DNA of 64,000 nt from Calycina herbarum (lineage: Eukaryota; Ascomycota; Leotiomycetes; Helotiales; Pezizellaceae). Below are positions 34,363 to 47,516 of this stretch, piece after piece. The stretch is taken from positions 124,001-188,000 of the forward strand of contig LLEY01000046.1 of the NCBI GenBank assembly GCA_001414485.1, read 5' to 3'. Each line of letters begins with the position of its first letter. Position 1 is the first letter of the stretch. The notes under the pieces are model-generated. The model had not been told where the DNA came from. It saw nothing but the letters and a program-made list of their open reading frames with translations, and made no database searches. A program made the translations under genes and the position numbers.

Positions 34363-35339
34363 GATCAATTGCTGTAGATTTGAATGAGATTTTTGAGGTC
34401 TGTGTTCTGCGAGGTGAATACTTCTTCGGGAAGGTACGACTTTGAGCTTATGTCACGTGTGTCAGGTTTGTGGAGGTAACAAGCGTACATATTTCCGCAT
34501 TCGTTGCGGTTAAATTAATTATTTAGGCTACCTTGAAGTTCATGAGACTCATCGAACGTTTTACTTCACAGGAAGGGTCGAGTCAATTGCCTGTTGATGG
34601 AGTATTTTCACATGACCGGTCTCTTTATTCGTGGATTTGACAATTGTTTGATGAAGAAAAGTCATATCCATTTTTTTCTCTCCATATCCTTGCTTCGTAT
34701 TCACCAAAACTTTGTGTTTATTTCTATAGAAGTGCAAAAGCACTTGTACTTTTTATAAGCATGAGAGGTAGCTTGGTAATAGACTGAAGAGAACAACTTT
34801 GGCTGTGTATAGTGAGCAGACATGAGAATTAAATTTCAGTGGGCCACGTATTAGAAACGAATGGAAGGCCTTTAGTTTATCAGTTTGGTGGGCTAAAGCT
34901 GAGTTGTTTCTAGCACTTGAACAAAACTCGCTTATCGTTCTATGTGTTTCCAAAATCATAAATGCTAGCTCCATGACCTACCTCTGTATAACTGCACCAA
35001 TCCTCTTATCGGACCAGAATCTATCCGATAATAATAGTAATGGTAACCTCACGCGAGGAAATATATTGAAATGAGGCAAGTCTCGTGGAGTTTGCGTCTC
35101 AGTAAACTATAAGCAGTAACTCCACCTGGAATATTTCGCTATTTTCTGCTATAATTGAGTAGAGGTTTTCCTGTGAACTAATCATACAGTAGTTATAGGC
35201 TTCTCGTGACATCATACATAAATGTCCCCCGACTGCCAGCATTTTTGGGAGAGGGGGCTGGAGATACAGTAAGCAGGAGTTTTGTAAGGTTACCTCAAAA
35301 GGCATGGGATTTTTAACTTACTCTTAAATGAAACAAATT
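34363..35339. other. Intergenic, nothing recognised
   Basis: AT-rich, with short frames on the minus strand and no motif. No RNA gene or repeat was seen. Confidence 0.5.
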
Positions 35340-36129
35340 TTATTTTCGCAACAGAGTTCTGACAGCATCCGCGAACAGGAATTTTGCATACCAATAATGA
35401 ACCCAAGGAATATATTCCGCCCAGGAATCAACATTAACCTTTGGATTACACCTGAAATGCTCAAGCAGAACCTCTACTTGTTCCTCCACTCCATCCTCAT
35501 CTCTAAATTCCCTCGCGGATTCCCGAATTATCGCGAACCTATGGCAACCTCCAAATCGAGACTCATCCGAACCAAAGCAAAAATCCACATAACTCGAAAC
35601 GGGATCCGAAGTCTTTTGAAGATGATAATCCGTCATCTTAAAAGCCCCAAACATGATATCTCCAACTCCTACAAAGCTTGACGTCGGAATTGCCGAAGCT
35701 CTCCAAAAAATCTTCTCCTTCGCACTCCTCTCGAATGCTAGTTCGACCGTTAGAATGTCTCAAAAACAAAATCCTTACGTAAATACTTGTAAAATTGGGT
35801 GGTAACCACTTGTGTGTGCCCCAACACATGGCGGTTCTTTCTGGGAAGAATATTGGTCCTCCAAAAAAGCCTTTCACGAGGCGTGATAACACTTCTTCAT
35901 CACTCAACCCCTTTATCGATGATGCGGAAATTTCCATCGAAACTTTATCCGTTTTTACTCCATGACCACGTGGATTCACAAGTCGCATCGATTTTGACGT
36001 CAGAAGCGCTTGTGACACTGGATACGTGAAGGTTTGCGACCGAAGGATCCAGATGAATGAATTTTGGTAAAGCCCCCACACCCAGCTGAGGGGGCTCTGT
36101 ATGAGGGTGGGGACAAGTTTTGAAGTCAT
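35340..36129 (-). CDS. Conserved fungal hypothetical protein (246 residues)
   Basis: Exons 36129-35787 and 35737-35340 join in phase across a 49-nt intron (GTATTT to ACTAG). The first exon reads through M-R-L-V-N-P-R-G-H-G-V-K-T-D-K-V, S-M-E-I-S-A-S-S and GLSDEEVLSRLVKGFFGG. The join restores a coherent core with SAKEKIFWRASAIPTSSFVG then V-G-D-I-M-F-G-A-F-K. The C-terminal third has aromatic-rich helices (YIPWVHYWYAKFLFADAVR). I remember similar proteins in other Pezizomycotina but cannot attach a domain name. No signal peptide, membrane span or catalytic motif is evident. The phase-perfect join and strong residue patterns make it a real gene. Confidence 0.7.
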
Positions 36130-36466
36130 TACGAATAAATGACGAGAGAAAGATCTTGCACGCGAATTATGAGCGGTTTGATGTAGTTATAGCTTTTAAA
36201 TTGAGGCTCAAGAGTCATTGTTCGTAAGAAAGGTCATTTTGTTCGGAATAAATCGAGCGCTGGTGGAACTACAGGGGTTCGCATCGGGTAATCCAGGGTC
36301 AGCTCACCCACTATTTTGATGCTTATCAATACAACTGCGGTACTCCGCAGGTACATGTGGAACTTGTAATGAACTAGGGAGGTGGTACGGAGGTATTTCA
36401 ACTCGTAGGAAAGTCTAATTATAATTCTAATAATATGCAGCTCTAAATTATGCAACAAATGACACC

Positions 36467-38595
36467 TCAGACATTACTTTGCGCTGCTCTTTCCATCCTC
36501 GCCGAAGCTTCAGCAAGTTCCTTCTGCTTATCCCTATTCTCTTCTAAGCTTGCTGGATTTCTTTGCCAGGTACTAATAGCGACCAAAATGCTTGCCGCAC
36601 AAACACCTAGACATAACCTCATCTGATCGTTGAAACTCCCGGCAAAAGCTTTTGCGACCGCGATTTGTTGGGATGGCTGAAGATTGGAAATTGTTTCGAG
36701 AGACCTTTGAACAGTTTCAATTTCTGTCGGAGAGAGTACTGATGGAAGATCCTTAGAAAGTCGGTGGTTGAATAGTATAGTTGCGACAGCGAGACCGATA
36801 CTACCACCAAGTACCCGGACTTGACTGACAGCTCCTTGGGCCGATGCTGAAACCTTGTTAGCGAATCAATGTAGACAACGCTGTACTTCAAAGTTCAACT
36901 TACCTATTTTGTCAAAGTCGCATTCCAAAGCAACCATCATTGTAAGCGACGACATACTGATACCTGTTCCGAGACCAAGAATGACCTGATAGAAGTATTG
37001 AATACGGTGAATTTCCCTCCCAGTTTGTAGAGTAGACAGCAGCCCAGATCCGATTGTCATCAAACATGAGGCTAGGACAAGCGAATAAGATGTAAGATTT
37101 TTCTTACTTGAAAGAGCACCACCAAGTCCACTCCCTAAAGGTTATTAGCGATGGCACAAAGACAAAACTTTCCGGACCACTTACCAAATGCCGACCCAGC
37201 AAGGAAAGGAAGCAAATGAACTCCACTCATGATCGGGCCATCCCCATTCACAACTTGAAATCTTGTAGGGAGATTGATAACCGCAACGAACAATGGCAAG
37301 CCAGTCAAGAAAGCCATTCTAATTAAATCAGTAATGTAACCAAATTTGCCGGAAATTTGAACTTACAAGATTGCTGATCCGATTGGGTGTTGAAGGGCGA
37401 CAGAAACGGGGAAAATGGCTTTCATCTTAATGCTACTCTTTCCATATTCTAGTAGGATAATCCATGCAATCAGTCCAATCCAGCAGACCCCTGAAATGAC
37501 GAGTGTTCCAATGATAATCGGGCTGCTCCACTCATATCGTTTTCCGCCTGCTTGCTGAAGAGCAAAGACAAGTAAAGTTGATGCAGCAAGTAGTAATATT
37601 GCTCCAGGGAGATCGAGTTCATTCAACAAGAGTGTTCGTTTCGTATTTTTCTTTATCTCCTTTGGCCAAGCAATCCAAAATGGGACGACGATGAGGGCGG
37701 CTGCGGGAGCATTGAACAGGTAAATCCATCGCCACGAAGACTGCTGGGTGATGACGCCTCCCAATACCGGACCTGCACATCATCAGAGCCTATACTGAAA
37801 AGAAGCAACTGAAAGGTGCGTACCAACGATGGATGAGCATGCAAACACAGCACCAATTAATGCGCTCATCAGTGCCCATAATCTACCAGGGGTAACTTGA
37901 GGCAAGACAATCATGGTCATAGAAAATAATCCCGAGCCCCCAACACCTTGTATAATTCGGAAAACAATCAACTGTCCGAGGGTTGCGGCAAGACCACTTG
38001 CCAGAGAAAAACGTTGCAAAAAGAAACCAAGAAACAAGAATGGCTGATTTGCGTCCAATGATATCAGATATTCTGGCGAAGATAACGGAAAAGCCTAGGA
38101 AGACATTAAAGATACCGACGAGATTTTGAAAGTCCTCTTACCCATATAAGAAAGTAAATAACCAAGTACAACCCAGGTCGTCTAGATTCAAGGTCAGTCG
38201 AGGTCTAAAGCATGGAGACGTTGGAAGACATACCGTAAACGAATCATCGAAATATTCTCCGATTGATACCAGGGCAGTAGCAGTTATCGATGACTCTACG
38301 GTTGCTAAAAACAATCCGAGACACAACCTTGAAGGAGAATTAGCATATGTGTTGCCGCGGAATTCCAATCTAACTTCAAAGTCGAAAAAATTACTCACGT
38401 GAGCATCACAACAACAAGTCGCCATCCTTCTAATGGTTTTATAGTGGTGGTCAAGTCATACTCTTGTGCTTGAGTGTGGACAGTTGCAGATTTCTGCGAA
38501 GGGGCCTCTCCCTCAACAAGTGTTTCGGGTTGGAAGTTAAGGGAGCTTTCATTCTGAGCACTCGGAACTTTTTCTGCGGGAGTTGTCAAAACCAT
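36467..38595 (-). pseudogene. MFS drug/efflux transporter (14-span type) with a one-base frameshift
   Basis: There are eight exons: 38595-38399, 38327-38234, 38181-38142, 38094-37824, 37772-37367, 37318-37185, 37134-36904 and 36846-36467. All introns are GT-AG and all phases agree, except inside exon 4. Up to about 38012 the frame reads GFSVIFARISDIIGRKSAIL, the loop 2-3 motif of MFS carriers. After the five-T run (38007-38011 on the plus strand, A5) the family sequence continues one frame over (LASGLAATLGQLIVFRIIQG). One T too many would explain this. The rest is canonical, with about 583 residues and 14 predicted spans in all. The N-terminal ESSITATALVSIGEYF motif and 14 spans suggest the DHA14 drug:H+ antiporter class at the plasma membrane. 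It is either a recent pseudogene or a sequencing error; the remaining sequence is undamaged. Confidence 0.82.
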
Positions 38596-39237
38596 TTCGA
38601 ATTAAAAAGGATATACTACAGTGGTACAAAAAAGACGAAACCCAAGACTTTAATGGACGAATTGAAGTTAACAACGAAAGGCGGATCAGATGTCATTCGG
38701 CCGTAATACTACGACCCTGGCTCTTGAAGAATTGGGGTTCGATCCTAATGATGATAAACGGCGTGATTAAACCCACACGATGAAGAGCACAAACGATGAA
38801 GCCAATGATGTTCTACCTTCGCATTCGCTTCGCACGGAATAGTGGGAACGACTAAGGTTCCACCAATGGTTTCCCATGGTGGACCGGGTCCAGAAGTCCG
38901 AATGTAGCATGACTACATATAGAGGCTGGTTAAGTCAAGGTAATTACTTCAGGTTGGTTTATTGATTATAGAGGGAAAATCCGAAGCCGCCAATGGAAGT
39001 GGAACAATGTGTACGTTATCACGTGACACGTGCCCTTTTCCACTGATCGGCTTCGAAGCAATTTTTCTCCTTCTTGCTGTGTGAGCGCAAGAAGGATCAT
39101 TAGAGTTTCCACACCAAGAGGTTGATCGATCTTATACCAGTAGATTTCTGCGAAATGAATGACTTCAAAATTGGGGTGATCATTGTTCACGCAACACACT
39201 CGTTTCGGTCAATGTCCCTCCGAAATTTACCTACTTC
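38596..39237. other. Intergenic between the MFS and CorA-like genes
   Basis: Promoter side of the MFS gene and 3' side of the CorA-like gene. No feature was recognised. Confidence 0.5.
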
Positions 39238-42200
39238 TCAGTCATGCTTCAACTTCCCTGTGGTCCTCTCAAACCAGCCCCGTATTCTTTCCAAGTTGTA
39301 TCCCAGCAGCAAAGCGGCTGCCATTACTCCCACTGTCATCGGAATTGCAACCGCCCAAAATACCCACTGACTTGTTGTTTGATCTCTGATATCAGCCGTA
39401 TTCATTCCGAAGAAACTCGATACAAAACTCAATGGCAAGAATACTAGTGTCACAATTGTGAATACTAGAATCGCCTTTCCATGATCGTCATCTTTGATTT
39501 CCAAACTCGTCAAGGTCTGTTTCATCAATCGATCAATTTGATCACTCAATTGTTCGAGTTCCTCCCAGCTAGACCGTTTCTCAGCTCGCGACTTGTCCAG
39601 AATCTTAGCCTCCAGCGCGTTAAATGTGATTCGGCGTTGATCAGTTACTCGGAAACTAGTTGGCTCGAGCACTTGTTGATACTCTAGTGTATTCTCGTAT
39701 TGAAGAAGCATTATTTTTTGAATCACCGTGATTTCTTCCTTCAAGTAAAAATATGATCGTAGAAGACGTCGTCGGGGATTTCTAATTGATTCAAAAGACT
39801 AACCGTATGTCAGCATGTTGTAGTGTAAAATTATCAGAATCTGAGACTACTGAGAATTATTACCACGGCTTCCACTTGTCTTCTGTATACATTCACAAGA
39901 TCGTTGTGATTAACACCCTCGTGCAAGTTGGCAAGAATCATGCTCAAGACGTATCTAATTACAACACGTTAGCTTGAAGAGGTCTTATTTGATTAAATCC
40001 TTTCAAGTAGCGTGTGGAACATACTGCGGGCCCACTACTTGACTCCTTTGTGCAACATTTTTGACATCTTCCTGCAGCATATCTAACAGCTCCTGTTTCG
40101 CTTTTTCTAGCTGAACTTTGGATATATCCCTCCAAGCATTCATATGCTTATGCGAATCTGTGTTATGTTTCATGGCCTCGTCTAGAGTATCGGCAGATGC
40201 CAGTTTGTCGAGAATGAAGGGCATATCTAGCAAAAAACGAACTGTACTGCTAAAACTGAGTACAAGTGAAGGACAGAGTCTGAAGCGACGGTTATGCGTA
40301 TTATCCGGATTGCGAACACCATGTCCAATACGAAGAATTGTCTTGTAAGCTTCGAAAAGGATATCATTGCAGAAGTTGAGTTTTCCGACACTCATGCGAT
40401 ACCGGTGTGCATTGACTTTGCCCCCAATTGGTCTAATCAAGTACTTAGCATCAAAAGCTGAGGGTTCCCAGTCGTCCGGAAAGTGCCCGGATCTTAGGTG
40501 TTGCAGTGCCTGGTTCTTAGTTTCAAAACGTCTCACATTTTGACAATCCACACAATCCTGTAAAGCTACGACGGGGGTTTTAATACCAAACCGTCTTTGC
40601 TTCCAAGGAACTACCTCTCTCAAGACCCAGAAAGGAGGAGACGTGTTATTGGCGTAGGTAACATGAACAGAATACACGTCGTTTAGTGCCTAAGGAGCGT
40701 CAGATACGATAAACATTTAACAGATTGACAGCAATTAGTGCCACATTTATTGGGCATACCTCGATACACGCTTCGACAGCTGCTTGATATTTTCCAACTA
40801 TCGTAGTTGTGGAACCAATGGGAATAAAAGCCCGCAAGATATGGGTGGTAATCTTAGAGAAGCGAGTGAGAACCTTTGTGTGGAATGACCTTTCTTGAAA
40901 ATCATACAATGTATCAACCTGGTGATCCTGTTGAACGGATTTACTGGCGTAAGAGGTGTTTTGATAGCCATCGGACTTCATGTTGCGCGAAAAGGTGTCT
41001 TGGCTGGTTCCAGGTTTCGTTTTTGTAGATCCATTTTCCCAATCGGATATACTCAGGCAAGAGAACAGTTTATGGCCGGAGAAAGTATCTTCAACACTTT
41101 CAAGTATTTCGGTGATATTAGATGATGTAGAGGGTGATTGAGTTATCGAAGTATGTGGTGGCAGCTCTGGTTTTTCGTTCGTGGTTTTCCGACTCGTTAC
41201 TCCACCCTCTGAGGACTTTTTTGAGGAAGATGGTTTGTGTTGCGATGCCATTCTGGTAGGTGGAGGGCCCATTGGCCACATTAAGAATGGCAAAGCCGGT
41301 GACATGGAGGCACAATGAATCCTCTCTGCTTCTTGTATAATTGGCTTTTCTTTCTCTTCCTTTTTCGGGCTTGAAGTATCGGTAGGTGACTCCATTTTTT
41401 TCTTCGTAGGAACGTAATATAGAGATAATTGTTTAGATCGCCTTTCTTCTTCACCCAAATCATTGACAATGACACCATCGACTGCTGGTCGAGTACGAGT
41501 ATGTCTATATGGACGGGATCTTGACTCAATCTCAATGGTACCTGGTGTCCTGCTCGCGTGACGGGGGTCCACAATTGTGCTTGGGCGATTTCTTCTCTCA
41601 GAGCCGATATTGGTTTCTTGGGCCTTGATTCGAGTGCTTTCAATCTGAGATGAAGGAATATGCTGCCTCCCGTCCACATCGTGATTTGTTCCTCTGAATT
41701 TCTGAATAGATCGTGGTAAATCTTCCTTGAATAAGACCAATTGCGTTTCTTGGGCGTTTTGACCACCTCCGAGACTGTCTTTCCTCGAATCATGAACAGA
41801 AGATCTCTTACTTGATATAATCGGTATTGTTATTGAATCTTGAATTTCTTGACTGGGCGTTTTGTTTTGATCTATAGCATCGTTTTGAGGTCCTGTAACT
41901 GGCGCTGTGTGGACTCGTGCCACACGTCTCCGGCGCTCGTTACCGTGTGCAGAGTTTGCGGGCTGCATACCTCTTCTAGGTTGCGATGAATAAGGCACAG
42001 AATTTTGTTCTGATTGGAATTGGGTCTGTTGGTTGTCCTGTTCGGAGTCAAGAGAGATTTCGAATTCCTCTTCCTCAACAGTGTAATGGCTTCCGTTGCT
42101 CGGTTCAACATACAAATCAATAAAATCCGATGCTTCTGAGGCCACAATTTTCGGCCACATTTCTGGAGTTGCAGGCTCATCGTTTTTAAAATAAACAATG

Positions 42201-44767
42201 TATGAATGCCGACTAAACTGACATTGTGTATGAACCAAACTAACGATTTCCTAATTTTGACGGTGTTAAAAGTGCTTGCTTCTTAATGATCAGCTCCTTT
42301 GTGAGGTCTAGAGAAACTTGGAACAATGTTGAAATTGACTCTTAATTCGCTGAGTAAAAACCTTATGCCGAGGACACAAAAGGCATTTAAAGAATGCACC
42401 AAGAAGCATGATAAAATTGCACTTACAAACCACGATCTGCCCTGCTCTAAAGGGAATAAGAATACGGCATGGCCGGGCCCATTTATGCGAACCGTGGACG
42501 GCCCGTGACGTTTTTTTGATGGCGTGGGCTGGCAAGTAATTGTTCTACCACACAAGGTCGCTTTTGAGTGTGTCGAGTAAGTTATCATCAGTTCTGTAAA
42601 TCATTATTTGCCAAAGAACTGACCTCATGATACACTAGTAACTTACCTGATCCGATTATAATAGTCCATAATTGTGGAACACAAATCACCCTTTTCTTGG
42701 AATTAAGTTCCATGCAAATCGCCTGTTCCATCTCGCGGATTCTTGTACTCTCTAGACGGTAAGCATTTTGTAACAGGCCGCGAGCGTAATGAAGTTCTGG
42801 GTCGATGTTCAAATTAGAGGGGAGTTTCTGTAACGAGAGATAGGGAAAGTTGATAAAGATGCAATGTTTGTCTGGTTTCCACGCCCTATTTAGCAAGGAA
42901 GCAGAGTCAGTTCTAGGACCAACATATTTAGCGTCGCCCCGTATAACGTAACCAGCTATTGCATAGCTACCGTCTCGTTTGCTCTGGGCACGCTCAAGCA
43001 CTCTTTTGGCAACTGACAAGTCATCGTCATCGAGTTCAATTTTGTCGAGGAGTGTCTGCAGATACATCAATGAAAGTCCCGCAATAAGCAATTACACGTA
43101 CCTGGAGTACTCTAGTGCTCATGAGGTCGTGCTGTATATGACTAAACAAATTAGCCTTATATAATCTAACCCTAATATGGCTTACCCACACCCAACGCAT
43201 TTGATTCGTTTGCTTCGAAGTGTTGTCTAAACATTTCTTTAAAGTTATAATGTCCGCACCAATCTCATCTCTAGTCAAGCTAGCAACTTCTATAGAAACG
43301 GGACTTGAAGGAACAGAGGAAGCCGGTCTCATTGTGGAAACCTCGTTTTTCTTGTTTTCTGAAGAAATTTCAATGTCCATACTTAGAGGCTGTTCTCGAC
43401 AACCAATTGCAGCCTTATAAGCATATTTTTCAGAAAGCGCATTTTGCTTGTACTGATGCGTACGGGATGTATCCTTATCGAATACCGGGCTTGAACCACT
43501 TAAATCCACCACTGGCCTCTCAACCCGATCAAAGGATGCACTGTGAGATGGCTGGAAGGTTGGGAGCCTGTCTTTGGAACGTTTTGATGCAAGAACGTAG
43601 GGTTCCTGGCTGGGGGGATTTTCTTTTTCTTCTGGGATGTTGTAATATTGACGTTGGCGATCCCTGCGCTCTGACCTTACTGGTGCGGGTCCCCAACTTG
43701 ATGAACTGGAGTTACCGAACGAAGAGTTTGTGTCCGAGTCAAAGCTATCTGAATTTGAGTCGATGCTTTCCGAATCTGAGGCCTGGTATTTGATACCTGA
43801 TTGCATATAAGAAATTTATTGTTGAACACCAACAACTATACATACCTGCTTTCTTAGGGTCGATTTTTCGGTAGTGTATGCTGCTATTATTCCTGTAAAG
43901 TTTTGGGGGAGGTTCTTTAAAGTTGACCTTGCTCCGTTCCCCTTCCCTTCTTTTCCTATCCTCGGTCTTCCTTTGCCTGCTATCATCATCAATCGTATAA
44001 CTCTCTCTATCAATTTGCTTTCCCTTCTGCTTGTCGGACGGAGTTCTTGAATCAATTTCAGGGGGCTTGTCTCTGAGCCCATCTTGTAGGTGAGGAAGAA
44101 CCCAGTTTGGGGGCGGGGGTGGTGGAAACCATTTGTGGGGCGGCGGCGGCGGCGGTGGACCTCTTGATTTCTCTTGTCCTTTTTCATTCTTCTGATTTTC
44201 TTGTGTATCGTCTTCGACCATTGCTTGCTTTTCACGGCTGCCTTTACCTTCCCTAGGCCCAATTTTCTGAAGATTCTCTGTCGACAATTCACGTGGGCTT
44301 TCGTAAACCGAGTCTTCAAAAATCTCCTCCTGCTCCTTGGAATTTTGTTGACCATGCGTTATTTCCGACTCATCTGTTAATATGTCCTCCCAGTCGGAAT
44401 CATCGTTGATTTCGTCAAAACTTTGGCCGAAGAAATTGGCATCAAGTTGTACTGAAGGACCCGTTGCTTCTGCATCATATCGCTCATATGGAGTATGCTC
44501 TTCTTGAACGCCGTTGTCAGACTGACTAGCCAGATCCGTCTCTATTTCCACTCCAACATTCGATCTTAGGTCTGCTTCATCTTCAGCTCTGGTATTAGAA
44601 TGGCCGGTGGACGTTTCCTCTAAGGATGGTCGAGACGTGGGGTTCTTGTCTGATTGATAGGACCCCAGTGGGGAACCTCGGATCGCCTGTTGAGATGGTT
44701 GTGCTTCTTGAGACATTGGCCCAGTAAAGACTTCAGTAAATGACATCGATTCGCTAGACGTATTCAT
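39238..44767 (-). CDS. Large CorA-like transmembrane protein (1629 residues, ten exons)
   Basis: Exons: 44767-43846, 43796-43186, 43131-43102, 43055-42647, 42593-42427, 42217-40760, 40689-40025, 39954-39917, 39849-39804 and 39781-39238. Phases agree throughout. The first 510 residues are charged and disordered, with a poly-Pro tract (two runs of Pro around H-K-W-F) and many Asp/Glu/Ser. A folded middle follows (F-P-Y-L-S-L about 600), then a second disordered stretch (about 720-1100) and a domain with D-V-Y-S-V-H-V-T-Y. The CorA-like end has LRSYFYLKEEITVIQKIMLL, a long coiled helix and two spans. The first span ends in FVSSFFGMN (GMN about 1574-1576), the selectivity motif of CorA/Mrs2/Alr Mg2+ channels. 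Such fungal proteins are common and uncharacterised. GMN makes cation transport possible, while the large cytosolic part suggests a regulatory or sensing role. Splice choice near 39917-39849 was made by phase and fit to the family. Confidence 0.82.
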
Positions 44768-46057
44768 ATTGAATTACATGCGAGCATGAGACTTGTAAGT
44801 CACCCTTTTCCGCTGATGAAGCGGGGACGGAAATTCCCCATCCAAGGTGAGTTGCGGCTCTGCAGCTCCATGTAACATTGCTTGATTACGGATAATATCT
44901 TGCATACCGAGTGTCGAGTGTGCACAGTAACAGGTGACGTGGCAGGCGCACCATCCATATCGGGTTTCGTATGCAGATCGGTATCTGCATCTCAGAACCA
45001 GTCCGCTTTGCGGAATCTGATTAAAGAAGAGGGTTGGTAAATTGAGTTGTAGTCCTTCTGAAGATGAAATTTGGAAAGTTTGGTATTAATTTTCTAACTG
45101 CCCTTTGAAATATCGCAACCGCCTTGCGATGGTTTTGGTTGGTGTAACTCGAGAATCAGATGATTTTGAGATCCAGAATCGTGCAAACCGAAAGCGTGAC
45201 CTGTTAGATCACGTGAATAACCCTTTCCAAACATCCTCAGTTAGTGGCGTCTTTCAGCGCCTTGTGGTAAGCTTGATGTATCATCTTGAGCATCACCTTC
45301 GACCGTTGCTACGCCTTGTCCGTTGGCATTGACAATTTCTTGAACGAAAAGATTGGAGAAATAGGCCTACCAGCTTCTCAATACTTGGGCTACCACATGT
45401 TGAATGGCAATATTTGTTTAGAGGGATTCGTTATGGATATTCCTATGATGCGTCTCTCTTTTTACGCACCCGCTGGTACGATAACAAGGGACAACCTTGA
45501 TTTCGAACTTGCTTCGCGAGGTATTTCGTTATTCGGCAGCCGCTTTGCGAGGAATGAGGAGGAAGATGATGAACTCTAGAGCTTCGGACTTCTGGGATGA
45601 TATTCAAAGATTTATGAGATTGCAAGGAAAGAGACTTGGGGAGAGGGTGGACGTGCTGTCAGTCTGTACCGAGAGTATCCTAAGCAGTGGTGAACAGTCT
45701 AATTGAATGCCAATTCTCATTGTAAATCACAGCCAACTTGTGTAAACAGAAATTGAATATGATGTAGAAACCCCTTTTTATTGTAGGCAGCCTAACCTAG
45801 AATCATATCTGAAGAATTTGTAAAATCCTAGGTAATCTAGGCCACTGTCCTAGATCGACCAGCAATCTTTCCCAACGACAGCTCATCGCCGAATCCCTAT
45901 AAATGTAACATCGAAGTTAGCAAAATGAAGACGGTCATACAATGCTTCCTACTAGTGAATACAAGTGCAACCCTGTAAATTACAAGGCAGGCGGATCCGG
46001 GAAGACATGCTAGTGAATATTTGATTTTTGAGGAAAAACCAAATCTGGAGACACTTA
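44768..46057. other. Gap with unassigned open frames
   Basis: Plus-strand frames at 45105-45332 and 45286-45579 open at TTG, lack an ATG, and could be joined by an intron starting GTAAGC at 45268. I found no family resemblance. The first 300 bases are the promoter region of the CorA-like gene. Confidence 0.35.
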
Positions 46058-46742
46058 CTAAGGAGTAGAAGTAGAAGGAATTGTGTCAGCGAGTGCCAAA
46101 GGAACTGTTGCTGAACCAGCAGATTTCGATATCTATAAGCTATATATTAGCTTATAAATACAGGTAGAGGAGAGAATAGAAACTTACGGCAAGCCAAACT
46201 ACACTGAAGATAAGACCGCCAATAACCAGTCCAAAAACCACTTTAAGCGTAAAAAGGTACTTGTCTCCTCTTGCTTGTGCTTCACCCTCCTTCAGATGTA
46301 GAGCAGTCGCGTTAAGGAACAATCTTCGATTACGAGTTGCTCCGCTCTCCAAGTCGAGAATCTCGCAGATGACATTCAAGGGGTCGGGGAAACTGGGGTC
46401 AGATTGGCTTTGCTGGCCAGGTTGGCTTTGCTCTCCAGACATGTTTGCTGGTGCGAGTTTAGAAGAGAATCGGTGAGCGTGCTCAAAATTCAGTGGGTGA
46501 GTGGGTGAGAGTGATTGAGGTTGAGAGAACGTGGTGTTAAACTTTTGAATGAGATTACCTGTACCGGTAGATGATGGTTGTTGAGGTTGACGCAACGTGG
46601 TGCTGTATTTTTGAGAGCCATTAGATGAAGACGTGGGATTTTCGCTAGTTTGGATAGAGTGAATACTCAAATCTTCCAATTCACTAAAGGCAAGTAGGCT
46701 CTGCTGTTCCTGTACGAAGACATTGACTGGGCTAGAAGTCAT
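46058..46742 (-). CDS. Single-pass membrane protein, hypothetical (209 residues)
   Basis: Exons 46742-46188 and 46132-46058 (intron GTAAGT to TATAG) join in phase. The first 110 residues are Ser/Gln/Thr/Pro-rich and probably disordered. A short ordered part follows (SFPDPLNVICEILDLESG then a helix). One membrane span comes next (about 165-187, VVFGLVIGGLIFSVVWLA), interrupted at its end by the intron, and then a 24-residue Ser/Thr tail. No signal peptide is present, so a tail-proximal anchor with the bulk in the cytosol is likely. No family is recognised. Splice sites and phase support it. Confidence 0.65.
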
Positions 46743-47094
46743 CGTGTGATATTCAAGTTCAGTTGCTAGGGGAGAATTAATTTGCTTTGTGTAAGATTTT
46801 TTCTGTTGCTCGTTTGATGTTTGATGTTGTCGTTGTGCTGTTCATTCAACTTAGGTTCAATTCAACTTTAAACTATTCTTTTTAGACTAGCTTATAGCAG
46901 GCTCATTTTCGGCAGCACTCAAACTATGAGCACGGACAGAGTAAGCACTGACAGAGTATGAATTATAAATGGTGATCCCCTTTCTACAATCTTTGTTTTT
47001 CTCATTTTCCTTTCTATCTTTTCACCCTTATTCGTCTCTTGGAGAAGCAACTCATATCATATACTGTTTAAAGCTATATCGTATACCAACAAAG
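46743..47094. other. Intergenic, nothing recognised
   Basis: Promoter side of the single-pass protein gene. Nothing else was seen. Confidence 0.45.
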
Positions 47095-47400
47095 GTAAGA
47101 TGCAGCAGCCTGGACTACTGGTTAATCGAGGCAACTCACGCCTTCAAGGAAGTGCGGATATTGCAATGGACAGTGCCCGCCAGCAAGCCATTGTTCACTG
47201 CAAAAGATTAGCATATGTTTTTCCTGTCAACTCAGAAGCCGGAAGCAGTAAGTAAGAATAAAACTTGCTCCCGGCTACTAACAATAGGAGTCAAAAAGGG
47301 GGGACAAAGAGAAAGGTTATGTACAGGTGGTTCCGTCGTAGCAGCGCCACCAGTGGAGCCAGCAGGCGATCCAGGAGTTCCGCTAGACATACTCATTTTC
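47095..47400 (-). pseudogene. Degenerate partial copy of the secreted cysteine-rich gene at 47.9-48.8 kb
   Basis: On the minus strand, 47359-47327 corresponds to the WWGCCDGTT region of the intact neighbour (here W-W-R-C-Y-D-G-T-T), and 47203-47139 to its NNGLLVGTVDCNIRTS region. In the intact gene these abut; here 123 bases (47204-47326) separate them. Frames do not stay open. It is a decayed paralogous fragment about 1 kb from the intact copy, probably a local duplication. Confidence 0.7.
47237..47276. repeat. Small inverted repeat inside the insertion
   Basis: Arms 47237-47247 (agccggaagca) and 47266-47276 (tgctcccggct) pair with one mismatch across an 18-base loop. They lie within the 123-base stretch that splits the degenerate copy. 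Confidence 0.6.
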
Positions 47401-47516
47401 GAAGATGATATTGATTTGAAAATTACAGATGCTATATCACTTTGGAAGTAAAAAAACTCGCTCAGCCTTGTCACACATAACAACACCACGGGCATGCGGA
47501 TTAAACCGATCCCCAA

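Noticed and set aside
45105..45710. Plus-strand frames that could be joined by a GTAAGC intron
   Set aside because: No start codon, no family resemblance, and two equally weak ways to join them. Kept only as a gap note.
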